Positions 10,870 through 19,000 of a DNA stretch of 64,000 nucleotides are shown here, piece after piece. The DNA is taken from the NCBI GenBank assembly GCA_963822295.1, contig CAWGHD010000002.1:1736001-1800000 (forward strand). The letters run 5' to 3'. The translations under genes and the position numbers were made by a program. The notes below the pieces were generated by a model. It was not told the origin of the DNA. It saw only the letters and a program-made list of their open reading frames with translations, and did no database searches. The DNA comes from VRUE01 sp963822295 (GTDB taxonomy: Bacteria; Actinomycetota; Thermoleophilia; Solirubrobacterales; 70-9). Numbering within the stretch: the first letter of the stretch is position 1; every line of letters starts with the position of its first letter.

Positions 10870-12351
10870 ATGGCGGAGGCTGAGGTGCAGGTGGCGGTGA
10901 TCGGGGGCGGGATGTCGGGAATCGGCGCCGCGATCGCGATGCGGCGCGCCGGCTTCGACGACGTCGTGGTGCTGGAGCGCGCCTCCGAGCCGGGCGGCAC
11001 CTGGCGGGACAACACCTACCCGGGCTGCACCTGCGACGTGCCGACCGCCCTCTACTCGTATTCGTTCGCGCCCAAGCCCGACTGGAGCCGGGCCTACGCG
11101 CCGCAGGAGGAGATCCGCCGCTACCTGCTCGCCGTCTCCGAGGAGCACGGCGTCGCGGACCGGATCCGCTGCGACGCCGACGTCCTCTCCGCCGACTGGG
11201 ACGACGCCCGCCAGCGCTGGCTGGTGAGGACGAGCGCCGGCGACTACGCGGCGCGGGTCCTGGTCTCGGCCACCGGCCCCTGGAGCGAGCCGGTGATGCC
11301 CGACCTGCCCGGCCTCGACGACTTCGAGGGCACCCACTTCCATTCCTCGCGCTGGGACCACGAGCACCCGCTCGAGGGCGCCGGCGTGGCGGCGATCGGG
11401 ACCGGGGCCTCGGCGGTTCAGTTCGTCCCCGCGATCCAGCCCCGGGTGGGCAGCCTCACCGTCTACCAGCGCACCGCCCATTGGGTGATGCCGAAGCCCG
11501 ACGGCCCGGTCAGCCCCCGTGTCCAGGGCATCTTCGAGCGCCACCCCGGGGTCCAGCGCGCGATGCGCAGCGGCCTCTATTACGCGAGCGAGGCGCTCGG
11601 CTACGCGATGCGCAACCCACGGCTGCTGGCGCCGCTGGAGCGGGTCGCCCGGCGGCACCTGCGCCGCCAGGTCCACGACCCGGAGCTGCGCCGCGTCCTC
11701 ACCCCGGACTACACCCTCGGCTGCAAGCGGCTGCTCTTCTCCAACGAGTGGTATCCGGCGCTGTCGCGGCCCAACGTCGAGGTCGTCCCGCACGCCGTCG
11801 AGGCGATCACGCCCACCGGCGTGCGCGGCGCCGACGGGGTCGAGCGGGCGGCCGACACGATCGTCTTCGGCACCGGCTACACGATCACGAGGCTGCCGAT
11901 CGCCGAGCGGGTCCGCGGTCGCGACGGGCGCAGCCTGGAAGAGACCTGGCGCGGCAGCCCGACCGGCTTCCTGGGCAGCACCGTCCACGGCTTCCCGAAC
12001 CTCTTCCTGCTGCTCGGCCCCAACGTCGGCAACGGCCACTCCTCCGCCTTCCTGCTCTCCGAGACCCAGATCGGCTACCTGGTCGACGCCCTGCGGACGA
12101 TGTCCAGCCGTGGCCTCGGCAGCGTCGAGGTCCGCGCCGAGACCCAGGACGGCTTCAACGCCGAGGTCCAGTCCCGCCTCGCGGGGACCGTCTGGAACGC
12201 AGGCGGTTGCATGAGCTACTACCTCGACGCCAACGGCAGAAACAGCACGATGTTCCCCGGCTCGACGCTGGAGCTGCGCCGCCGCCTGGCCCGCTTCGAC
12301 GCAGCCGACTACTCGGTCCGGGCCGCGGCGCCCGATCGGGTCGCCGTCTGA
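10870..12351 (+). CDS. Flavin-containing monooxygenase, Baeyer-Villiger type
   Basis: A 493-residue class B flavoprotein monooxygenase: FAD, NADPH and O2 are used to insert oxygen next to a ketone or to oxidise a heteroatom. It has the FAD-binding GGGMSGIG (residues 12-19), a second Rossmann motif GTGASAVQ, and between them FEGTHFHSSRWD, which fits the Baeyer-Villiger fingerprint F-x-G-x-x-x-H-x-x-x-W-[P/D]. The NTYPGCTCDVP block is also typical. Substrate cannot be predicted. It follows the LtrA-like gene at a spacing of 11 bases. Confidence 0.9.
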   Translation: MAEAEVQVAVIGGGMSGIGAAIAMRRAGFDDVVVLERASEPGGTWRDNTYPGCTCDVPTALYSYSFAPKPDWSRAYAPQEEIRRYLLAVSEEHGVADRIRCDADVLSADWDDARQRWLVRTSAGDYAARVLVSATGPWSEPVMPDLPGLDDFEGTHFHSSRWDHEHPLEGAGVAAIGTGASAVQFVPAIQPRVGSLTVYQRTAHWVMPKPDGPVSPRVQGIFERHPGVQRAMRSGLYYASEALGYAMRNPRLLAPLERVARRHLRRQVHDPELRRVLTPDYTLGCKRLLFSNEWYPALSRPNVEVVPHAVEAITPTGVRGADGVERAADTIVFGTGYTITRLPIAERVRGRDGRSLEETWRGSPTGFLGSTVHGFPNLFLLLGPNVGNGHSSAFLLSETQIGYLVDALRTMSSRGLGSVEVRAETQDGFNAEVQSRLAGTVWNAGGCMSYYLDANGRNSTMFPGSTLELRRRLARFDAADYSVRAAAPDRVAV

Positions 12352-12377
12352 GGCACGGCCGGCGGGACCCCGGGGCC

Positions 12378-12551
12378 CTAGGCGTTCGAGAGCCCGAGGG
12401 CCAGCAGCGGGAAGGCGAACATCAGGCCGAGGAAGGCGCCGATCGCGACGCCGGTGAGGGTCTTCGTGGTCCGCGACCTGGCCCCCCCGAGGAGGCCGAG
12501 GAGGACGCACGAGGCGACGATGACGACACCGATCCAGAAGACGTCGGGCAT
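12378..12551 (-). CDS. Small two-helix membrane protein (57 aa)
   Basis: A short minus-strand frame with an ATG start and two hydrophobic stretches (FWIGVVIVASCVLLGLLGG and IGAFLGLMFAFPLLALGL) separated by a basic loop. It occupies most of the gap between the monooxygenase and the divergent phosphoesterase gene. No family recognised. Support is the clean helix-loop-helix pattern, the codon-position GC bias and the absence of any competing frame; no clear ribosome site is visible. Confidence 0.5.
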   Translation of the reverse strand: MPDVFWIGVVIVASCVLLGLLGGARSRTTKTLTGVAIGAFLGLMFAFPLLALGLSNA

Positions 12552-12613
12552 TGGGCGGCGAGACTATCGAAAGCTCCTCCCCCACAGCGCCCGATCGCGG
12601 TAGGTTTGCCGCC

Positions 12614-13210
12614 ATGAAGCTGCTCGCCTTCAGCGACCTGCACCGCGACCTCGAGCAGGCGGCGCGGCTGGTCGAGATGTCGGCCGACGCCGACGTGGTG
12701 ATCGGCGCCGGCGACTTCGCCTCGGTGCACGAGGGCCTCCCCGAGACGATCGCCGCGCTGGCGGCGATCGAGACGGCGACCGTGCTGGTGCCCGGCAACA
12801 ACGAGACCGCCGAGGCGCTGCGCGAGGCCACCGCCGAGTGGGCCGCGGCGACCGTCCTGCACGGAGAGACGGCCGAGCTCGAGGGCGCTGAGTTCTTCGG
12901 CCTCGGCGCCGGCGTCCCCGTCACCCCCTGGGACTGGAGCTTCGACCTCGACGAGGCGGCCGCCGGGGCGATGATGGGCGACTGCCCCGAGGACGCCGTC
13001 CTCGTCCTCCACTCGCCGCCGAAGGGCCATTGCGACTCGGGCGGCGGCGGCGATCACTTCGGCAGCCAGGCCCTGCTCGAGGCGATCGAGGAGAAGCAGC
13101 CGCGGCTCGCGGTCTGCGGCCACATCCACGAGTCGTGGGGGTGCGAGAGCACGATCGGCGAGACCCCGATCCGCAACCTCGGCCCGACCGGCACCTGGCT
13201 CGAGCTCTAG
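12614..13210 (+). CDS. Calcineurin-like metallophosphoesterase
   Basis: A 198-residue dinuclear metal phosphoesterase. Ligand motifs are in order: FSDLHRD (D-x-H), GAGDFAS (GD), PGNNET (GN-x-E variant of GNHE), LHSPPKGHCD and CGHIHES (GHxH). The substitution of His by Asn in GNNE is common in this subgroup (MPE/YfcE-like). Substrate unknown; cytosolic. The ATG at 12614 starts directly at the first beta strand. Divergent from the small membrane gene and upstream of the DUF378 gene. Confidence 0.9.
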   Translation: MKLLAFSDLHRDLEQAARLVEMSADADVVIGAGDFASVHEGLPETIAALAAIETATVLVPGNNETAEALREATAEWAAATVLHGETAELEGAEFFGLGAGVPVTPWDWSFDLDEAAAGAMMGDCPEDAVLVLHSPPKGHCDSGGGGDHFGSQALLEAIEEKQPRLAVCGHIHESWGCESTIGETPIRNLGPTGTWLEL

Positions 13211-13299
13211 AGGAACCACGTCGCCCAGGGGGTAACCCCGGTCCCCCTGCGGTGTTCATAGAACGTAACTATCCGCATTATCTCCTCAGGAGGAGGAAA

Positions 13300-13533
13300 A
13301 TGGAGATGGTCAGACGATTTGAGCCGATCGCGCTTCTCGTCATCGTGCTCGGCGCCCTCAACTGGGGTGTTGTCGGGCTCTTCGAGACCAACGTGATCTC
13401 GGACGTCTTCGGCACCGGCACGCTGACGGACGTTCTCTATGTGGTGGTCGGGGTCTGCGGGCTCCTCTACATCCCGAGGGTGATGGAGGGCCTCCACCTC
13501 AGCGACCACATGCCGCATCCCGGCCGCACCTGA
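13300..13533 (+). CDS. DUF378-family small membrane protein
   Basis: A 77-residue protein with two transmembrane helices. The stretch IALLVIVLGALNWGVVGLF followed by a second helix ending YIPRV is the DUF378 pattern (YuzA-like). Function of the family is unknown. A very strong ribosome site (AGGAGGA, about 13289-13297) precedes the ATG and a canonical intrinsic terminator follows 17 bases after the stop, so it forms its own short transcription unit and is probably well expressed. Confidence 0.9.
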   Translation: MEMVRRFEPIALLVIVLGALNWGVVGLFETNVISDVFGTGTLTDVLYVVVGVCGLLYIPRVMEGLHLSDHMPHPGRT

Positions 13534-13550
13534 GCTGGGGAGGCAACGGG

Positions 13551-13582
13551 AGACCGGGCCCGATCGGGCCCGGTCTTTTTTT
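13551..13582 (+). terminator. Rho-independent terminator of the DUF378 gene
   Basis: A perfect 26-base GC-rich palindrome (13551-13576) runs straight into seven T residues. This is the clearest intrinsic terminator in the window. The minus-strand lipoprotein frame ends inside the T run, so it may serve both strands. Confidence 0.95.
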
Positions 13583-14000
13583 ATTCCCTGGCGCCCTGGC
13601 GGGCGAGGTTCAGGTCCAGCGCGTGGATCTGGCTCTGGCCGTAGGACCCGGTCTGCACCGGCCCGGCGGCGCTGATCGGGTCCCCCGGCCCCGGAAGGGG
13701 CTCCGGGCGCAGGCCCCGGCGAACGTCGATCGCGGTCAGGCCGGGAAGCGTGATGCCGGGCAGGTCGGCGATCACGAGGTGGGCATCGCCGTCACCGTCC
13801 GGATCGACCCGCTCGACGTAGACGATCCGGCCCGTGACGGCACGGCAGGCCGGAACGCCGGAGGGGCAGCGGGCCGGCTCGACCGAGCCGGCGGGCGCCG
13901 GATCGCGGTCGCCGGCCGAGGACTCGCGGCCGGCGTCGGAGCCGCAGCCGGCGGCTGCGGCGATCAGGAGAAGGGCGGCGGCCCTAGCGGACCAGGCGGT
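13581..14000 (-). CDS. Probable lipoprotein, start codon unresolved
   Basis: The frame reads as a lipoprotein: hydrophobic AAALLLIAAAAGCGSD with a lipobox-like AAGC, a low-complexity linker and then an about 100-residue domain with RIVYVERVDPDGDGDAHLVI. The only ATG/GTG/TTG start in this frame is the GTG at 13775, deep inside the conserved-looking domain. The frame is open upstream into the end of the neighbouring secreted-protein gene without a canonical start. Either a non-standard start or a lost or gained base upstream explains this. The stop is TAA at 13581. Confidence 0.5.
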   Translation of the reverse strand, partial: TAWSARAAALLLIAAAAGCGSDAGRESSAGDRDPAPAGSVEPARCPSGVPACRAVTGRIVYVERVDPDGDGDAHLVIADLPGITLPGLTAIDVRRGLRPEPLPGPGDPISAAGPVQTGSYGQSQIHALDLNLARQGARE

Positions 14001-14625
14001 ACGCGCAGACGTAGTGGTAGACCGCCGTGATTTCTTTTGTGATCTGGTTTTCGTTCAGTTTGAAATCGGCGCTCGTGTTGTTGACCACCGTCATCCCGTA
14101 GGCGATGCCCACCGTGTTGGCGGCGTAGGAGTCCGTGTAGACGCTGTTGGCGCCGGTTCCGTCTCCGAGGAAGATCGCCTGTCTGATCGACTGCGCCTCC
14201 ATCGGGGTCGGCAGGAACCCGCCGCGCGCGGCGCAGGCGTCGGCCGCGGCCTTGATGCCGAGCACCGGGCCGGCCGGGGCATTGTCGTAACACGTGCCTC
14301 GGATCAGGGTCGTTGCCGGCGGGCAGACGGCGGCGTGACCGCCGACGGTGGTCGTGTTGGCGGCGGTTTTCGAGCTGACCGCCTCCGGGACGGTGCCGAA
14401 GGCGGCGAGGTTGAAGTCGGAGCCGACGAGGGTGCGTTTGCGGACTTTGGCGCTGTTGACCGCGTCGTTCGCGATTTTCGCGTTGGTGACCGCGCGGGGT
14501 TTGATCTGCCGCGAGCTGACGGAGTTGGGAGCGATTGCCGCGAAGGCAGTGCCCGTGAGCGCGATGATCAGCGCGACGAACGCGATCACGAGGGCCGGCG
14601 ACGGCCGCTTAATCCCTACCTTCAT
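13984..14625 (-). CDS. Secreted stalk-repeat protein with Cys-containing C-terminal domain
   Basis: 213 residues. An N-terminal signal peptide (ALVIAFVALIIALTGTAFAA) leads into repeats of the form NSVSSRQIK-PRAVTNAKIANDAV-NSAKVRKRTL, a stalk pattern frequent in secreted proteins of Thermoleophilia. The C-terminal about 110 residues hold Cys residues in AAVCPP, GTCYD, ADACAARGG and YHYVCAYR, likely two disulfides, in a small globular domain I cannot name. Same architecture class as the N terminus of the 619-residue protein at 23844. Its stop overlaps the apparent signal-peptide end of the next lipoprotein frame. Confidence 0.75.
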   Translation of the reverse strand: MKVGIKRPSPALVIAFVALIIALTGTAFAAIAPNSVSSRQIKPRAVTNAKIANDAVNSAKVRKRTLVGSDFNLAAFGTVPEAVSSKTAANTTTVGGHAAVCPPATTLIRGTCYDNAPAGPVLGIKAAADACAARGGFLPTPMEAQSIRQAIFLGDGTGANSVYTDSYAANTVGIAYGMTVVNNTSADFKLNENQITKEITAVYHYVCAYRLVR

Positions 14626-14780
14626 TCTCTGCTCCTCCGCTTTCAGGTTGCGTGCGGGCCTCAGCTGATAAACCCGTGAACTCGTTCAAAGGTTCGGCCA
14701 CCCCTTGCAAACCGCAAATCGGCCTCTCCCTACTTCCGCGGGCGCCAGTTTAGCGATGATCGTGGCGCTGTGACGCCTCC

Positions 14781-15839
14781 TCAGGCGCCGGGGGCGAGTC
14801 GCTCGTAGCCGACCGGCAGGCCGTAGATCCGCTTCGGCTCCGGGGTGCCGAATCGCATCCAGGCCGGCGCCGGGGCGCCGCGCAGCTCGGTTGCGAAGAA
14901 GGCGGCGGCGAAACGGTCGATCCAGCCCTGCTGGCGGCCCGCGGAGAGCCGCTCCTTGGGACGGCACCCCCTGCTCCCGTTCAAATACTTGCCGTCGTCC
15001 CGTCCCAGGCGTGAGAGCGTCGAGTTGAAGTAGTTGTGGCTGGCGCCGTCGAGGCGGACGAAGAAGACCGGCTCGCGCCGCGCCGAGCCCCTCGCACGCT
15101 CGAGGTAGCGGCGCGCTTGGCCGGGGACGTCGTAGTCGCAGCGAGCGGCGACGATTGCGGTCTCGACCTGCGGCAGCTCGGCGCCGTCGAAGGCCGGCGC
15201 GAGCAGGAGCAGCGCGGAGATCGGGGTCGCGGCCGCGTACTCGACGGCGTCGGCCCCGCTCAGCGAGTGGGCGAGCAGGCCGGGTTGCTCGAGGTCGAGC
15301 CTGCCCGCCAGCGGCAGGCCGAACCGGCTCGCGCCGCCCCCGGCGGCGGCGCCCAGCTCCGCCAGCGTGCGGTCGACGATCCGCGGCCAGCGCTTGGCGT
15401 GGCGTTCGCCGGTGCGGTCGTTCCAGCCGATCGTGAAGGCGCCGTTCAGGTCCGGCGCGATCGCGGCGACGCCGCGCTCGGCGAGCGCCTCGGCGAGGTG
15501 GCGCATGCCGAGGTCGCTGCGCAGCTCGCGCCCCCAGCAGGGCCAGGCGATGCGGAAGCCCCGGCCGGGAAGGCGCGGGCAGTCGTCGCCATGGCGGCCG
15601 TGGGCGACCACGACCAGCGGATGGGGGCCGGGCCCTTCGGGGACGGCGATCGCGCCCCAGAGCCTGACCGGGATCGGCCCCTTCGGCCCCGCGTCGGGAA
15701 GCTCGACGACGCCGAGGTCGTACTCGCGCACCTGGGCCGGCCCGGGCACGGCCGGCGCGGCGCCGGCGCCGGCGCCGAGTGCCACCAGGGCGGCGGCGAT
15801 GCAGGCGGCGGCGATGCTCAGCGGTCGTCGCCCACCCAT
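14781..15839 (-). CDS. Secreted alpha/beta-hydrolase
   Basis: 352 residues with a signal peptide (SIAAACIAAALVALGAGAGA) and an alpha/beta-hydrolase core: oxyanion region VVVAHGRHGDD, nucleophile elbow AHSLSGADA with a serine, and the catalytic His in DGASHNYF. The layout resembles PAF-acetylhydrolase/dienelactone-like extracellular esterases. Substrate unknown. The ATG at 15839 gives a proper signal peptide; the frame also extends upstream to 15911, which would place 24 residues ahead of it. Divergent from the dehydrogenase gene. Confidence 0.85.
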   Translation of the reverse strand: MGGRRPLSIAAACIAAALVALGAGAGAAPAVPGPAQVREYDLGVVELPDAGPKGPIPVRLWGAIAVPEGPGPHPLVVVAHGRHGDDCPRLPGRGFRIAWPCWGRELRSDLGMRHLAEALAERGVAAIAPDLNGAFTIGWNDRTGERHAKRWPRIVDRTLAELGAAAGGGASRFGLPLAGRLDLEQPGLLAHSLSGADAVEYAAATPISALLLLAPAFDGAELPQVETAIVAARCDYDVPGQARRYLERARGSARREPVFFVRLDGASHNYFNSTLSRLGRDDGKYLNGSRGCRPKERLSAGRQQGWIDRFAAAFFATELRGAPAPAWMRFGTPEPKRIYGLPVGYERLAPGA

Positions 15840-15897
15840 CCGACAACTGTAATGGCGGCCTGCGGCGATCTCGTGCGACGATTGGCAACGGTCTTCG

Positions 15898-17040
15898 ATG
15901 AGAGCCGTCACCTGCCAACACTCTGAGTTCTCCCTGGCCGATCGCCCCGAGCCCGACCCGGGTCGTGGCCAGGTGCGGATCGAGGTCGCGCGCTGTGGGA
16001 TCTGCGGCTCGGACCTGCACGCCCGCCACGGGATCGACCAGTGGGCGGACCTCGCGGCGAAGCTGGGCTACGACCGCTTCGGCCGCTCCGACCAGGAGCT
16101 CGTCTTCGGGCACGAGTTCAGCGGCCGCGTGGCCGAGTACGGGCCCGGGTGCAGGGAGGACGCGCCGAGCGGCACCCCGGTCGTCGCCCTGCCGCTCCTG
16201 CGCAACGAGCAGGGGGTCGACACCACCGGCCTGTCCGAGCATGCGCCGGGGGCCTATGCCGAGCAGCTTCTCGTCCAGGAGTCGATGATGATGGCGGTGC
16301 CCAACGGCCTCGACCCGGCGGCCGCGGCGCTGACCGAGCCGATGGCGGTGGCCCTGCACGCGGTCCGCCGCGGCGAGGTGCGCAGGCGGGACGTCGCGAT
16401 CGTGATCGGCTGCGGCCCCGTCGGCCTCGGGGTGATCCTGATGCTGAAGGCGGCCGGCGTGCGAACCGTCGTCGCCAGCGATTTCTCAGCCGGCCGCCGG
16501 GCCCTGGCCGAGCGCTGCGGAGCCGACGTCCTGGTCGACCCCGCGCAGGACTCGCCCTACGAGCCCCGCAACGACCCCGGCTGGCTGACCAACGCCCCCG
16601 AGGCCTTCGCGCTCGCCCTCGACACGCGCGAGAAACTCGGCCGCCTGCCGGTCGGGTGGTGGCACGTCTGGCGCCTCGCGGAGCGCCTCGGCGCCGCGCC
16701 GAAGCGCCCGGTGATCTTCGAGTGCGTCGGTGTCCCGGGTGTGATCGCCGAGATCGTCGACTCCGCCCCCCTCTTCTCGCGCGTCGTCGTCGCCGGCGTC
16801 TGCGTCGGGCCGGACACCTTCACCCCCGCGATGGCGATCAACAAGGAGATCGACCTGCGCTTCGTCCTCGGCTACACGCCGCTCGAGTTCCGCGACACCC
16901 TCCACATGCTCGCCGAGGGCAAGGTCGATCCGAGCCCGATGATCACGGGCACGGTCGGGCTCGACGGCGTCGCCGGGGCCTTCGCGGACCTCGAGGACCC
17001 CGAGGCGCACGCGAAGATCCTCATCGATCCCTCGCTTTAG
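15898..17040 (+). CDS. Zinc-dependent alcohol dehydrogenase (MDR, butanediol dehydrogenase-like)
   Basis: 380 residues of the medium-chain dehydrogenase/reductase superfamily. Catalytic zinc ligands are in CGICGSD and GHEF, and the NAD-binding motif is GCGPVGLG. The four-cysteine structural-zinc loop is missing, and an insertion (GIDQWADLAAKLGYDRFG) follows the first ligand. Oxidises a secondary alcohol or diol; exact substrate unknown. Its stop overlaps the stop of the convergent acyltransferase gene (shared bases 17038-17039). Confidence 0.88.
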   Translation: MRAVTCQHSEFSLADRPEPDPGRGQVRIEVARCGICGSDLHARHGIDQWADLAAKLGYDRFGRSDQELVFGHEFSGRVAEYGPGCREDAPSGTPVVALPLLRNEQGVDTTGLSEHAPGAYAEQLLVQESMMMAVPNGLDPAAAALTEPMAVALHAVRRGEVRRRDVAIVIGCGPVGLGVILMLKAAGVRTVVASDFSAGRRALAERCGADVLVDPAQDSPYEPRNDPGWLTNAPEAFALALDTREKLGRLPVGWWHVWRLAERLGAAPKRPVIFECVGVPGVIAEIVDSAPLFSRVVVAGVCVGPDTFTPAMAINKEIDLRFVLGYTPLEFRDTLHMLAEGKVDPSPMITGTVGLDGVAGAFADLEDPEAHAKILIDPSL

Positions 17041-17690
17041 CGCTTTCGGTAGGAGATCGACGGGTCGACGAGCTCGCGGATCTCTGCGAGCAGCCGGGCG
17101 GAGAGCTCGCCGGGATCCTCATCGGGCCGTGGCTGGCCGCCGGCGGGGTCGAAGAAGCGGACGCGCAGCCGCGGCCGCCGGGGGAAGCCGCTCAGGTCCG
17201 AGGTCCCCTCGATCGCGACCAGCGTGACGTGCGCCTCGGGCACCTCGAGCGCGAGGCGGCCGACGCCGCTGCGCGCCCGCAGCACCTTGCCGCGCGACCT
17301 GGTCCCTTCGGGGAAGACCCCGATGCAGGCGCCGGCGCGCAGGGTCTCGATCGCCTTGTCCAGCGCCCCTGCGTCGCCGGCCCCGCGCTCGATCGGGATC
17401 TGGCCCATGCCGTTGAGGATCGGCGAGAGGCCGCGCACGTCCCAGAGCGTCGATTTGGCCAGGGCCCGGATCTGGCGCACGCGGCGGGCCGCGATCCCGA
17501 CCATGATCGGGTCCCAGTGGCTGTCGTGGTTGGCGAGGACGAGCAGCGGGCCGCTCGCCGGCAGCGAGTCGAGCCCCTCGACCTTCAGCCCGCCCCACCA
17601 TGCGACGGGCCGGGTCAGGGCCATGGCGAGGCCGTAGGTGCGAGTCCGCTCGCGCACCTGAGGCGGGGCGCTAGGAGCCGCAGTCGGCAT
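17037..17690 (-). CDS. 1-acyl-sn-glycerol-3-phosphate acyltransferase (PlsC-like)
   Basis: 217 residues. Transfers an acyl chain to lysophosphatidate in membrane phospholipid synthesis or remodelling. Motif I is NHDSHWD (HX4D) and motif III is FPEGTRSR, both with usual spacing; LPASGPLLVLAN precedes motif I. No strong transmembrane anchor, so peripheral. The ATG at 17690 overlaps the end of the upstream lipoprotein gene by 20 bases. Confidence 0.9.
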   Translation of the reverse strand: MPTAAPSAPPQVRERTRTYGLAMALTRPVAWWGGLKVEGLDSLPASGPLLVLANHDSHWDPIMVGIAARRVRQIRALAKSTLWDVRGLSPILNGMGQIPIERGAGDAGALDKAIETLRAGACIGVFPEGTRSRGKVLRARSGVGRLALEVPEAHVTLVAIEGTSDLSGFPRRPRLRVRFFDPAGGQPRPDEDPGELSARLLAEIRELVDPSISYRKR

Positions 17691-18345
17691 CGACCGGAAT
17701 CCTCTGCTCGTGGGTCTGGCCGCCCTGGCTCGTGAAGACGCCGTCGGCCACCACCGTCTGCGCGCAGATGTTGCGGCTGAGGATCAGGTAGCCGCCCTTG
17801 CCGCCGTCGACCGTGAGCTCGAAGGTGTTCAGCGGCGTGTCCGGGACGTCGTCCACCCCGGCCTGGATGCGGCCCCCTTTGGAGACGACCTGCCCGCGCA
17901 GGACTACCTCGGCCGGCCCGCTCAGCAGGTAGACGAGGGCCGGCAGTTCGCCGCCTTCGCTGACCGCGAAGACCGGACCGGTGAGCGCCCCGTCGTAGGC
18001 GGGGCTGAGGACGCGCGCTGAGCCGAGCGGCCGGCGCCCGGCGCACTCGTTCTCCTCCAGCTCGCGCTTGCTGCAGATTTTCCCGATCCCGGTCGCATCC
18101 ACGAAAAAGGCCGACGGCAGGTTGATCGCCACGGAGCGGATGTTCTCGTCCCCCGGCCTGGCCTCGACGCGCATGATGAGGTCCGGCTTGTCGGTCCGCA
18201 CGGTCCCGCCGATCGCCTCCAGAGAGGCCCGCGGCTCGAACGGCCCGCTCGACTCGGTCCCGTCGGAGTCGCCGCCGCAACCGGCGAGCATGGTCGCTGA
18301 GGCGAGGACGGCCAGTAGGCCGGAGACGGGAAGGCGGCGAAGCAC
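17671..18345 (-). CDS. Lipoprotein of unknown function
   Basis: 224 residues with a lipoprotein signal peptide ending in the lipobox LAGC (residues about 20-23, SATMLAGCGGD). The rest is a beta-rich region with Cys residues in KICSKRELEENEC, NICAQTV and DADCGS. The GTG at 18345 is chosen because it gives the R-R-L-P signal-peptide n-region; the frame is open further upstream without signal character. No family recognised. Coupled by overlap to the acyltransferase gene. Confidence 0.72.
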   Translation of the reverse strand: MLRRLPVSGLLAVLASATMLAGCGGDSDGTESSGPFEPRASLEAIGGTVRTDKPDLIMRVEARPGDENIRSVAINLPSAFFVDATGIGKICSKRELEENECAGRRPLGSARVLSPAYDGALTGPVFAVSEGGELPALVYLLSGPAEVVLRGQVVSKGGRIQAGVDDVPDTPLNTFELTVDGGKGGYLILSRNICAQTVVADGVFTSQGGQTHEQRIPVDADCGS

Positions 18346-18391
18346 CGCGCCACCGTACCGAGACCTCACCTGTTCGAGAAGCCAGCCCGCC

Positions 18392-18943
18392 TCATCCGCT
18401 TTCAGGAGCAGACGCGACGGGGGTGACCTTTCCTGCGGAGGCCTGGCGCAGGGCGTCGCCGGGGACAGGGCTGAAGATCTCGATCTGAAGCGGGGTGCCC
18501 GGGTATGCGAGGTGGGCGTTCTCCGGCGAGGAGGGGTCAATCAGCAGCAGCGCTCCGTCTTTGGTCCGCCCCAATTTCGCCTGTTGTTGCTCGCGCGCCG
18601 CCTTCCTCACGGACGCGACCCCGTCGCCGACCGGATAGGTCCCCACCGTCAAGAACTTGGCCCGCTTGTCACCAGCCTCGACCCCCCTCTCGAGGTAGCG
18701 AACGAAGACCCTGCCGTCCGCGGTCTCCGTCAGCTCATAGGCGGAATCCGCCCGTTCTCCCAGCCAGTAGACCGGGTGCCCCGCCTCGGCGGCGAAGTCG
18801 GCGAGCTCGGCAGTGCTCACGATCCGAGGTCCGCCCTCGGCAGAAGAAACCTCGTCGTCCTCGCCGAGCAGGAGGGCGACGAGCCATGCGGACGAGGCGA
18901 TTGCCAGCACCACGAGTAATGGGACTTGCCAGCGTCGGCTCAT
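18392..18943 (-). CDS. Membrane-anchored protein of unknown function
   Basis: 183 residues: an N-terminal anchor (VPLLVVLAIASSAWLVALLLG) then an extracytoplasmic domain that begins STAELADFAAEAGHPVYWLG and contains YELTETADGRVFVRYL. I have the impression of a recurrent actinobacterial hypothetical family but cannot name it. Ends 47 bases before the lipoprotein start on the same strand, so the two genes and the acyltransferase may form one unit. Confidence 0.7.
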   Translation of the reverse strand: MSRRWQVPLLVVLAIASSAWLVALLLGEDDEVSSAEGGPRIVSTAELADFAAEAGHPVYWLGERADSAYELTETADGRVFVRYLERGVEAGDKRAKFLTVGTYPVGDGVASVRKAAREQQQAKLGRTKDGALLLIDPSSPENAHLAYPGTPLQIEIFSPVPGDALRQASAGKVTPVASAPESG

Positions 18944-19000
18944 GATTCCTCGTGCTGGAAGCTACATGGCCGAGCCGTCATGAAACTTGACCGGTCACCC

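Noticed and set aside
10795..12924. 709-codon minus-strand frame
   Set aside because: Antisense to the monooxygenase; GC-rich third positions keep the reverse frame open. No domain recognised.
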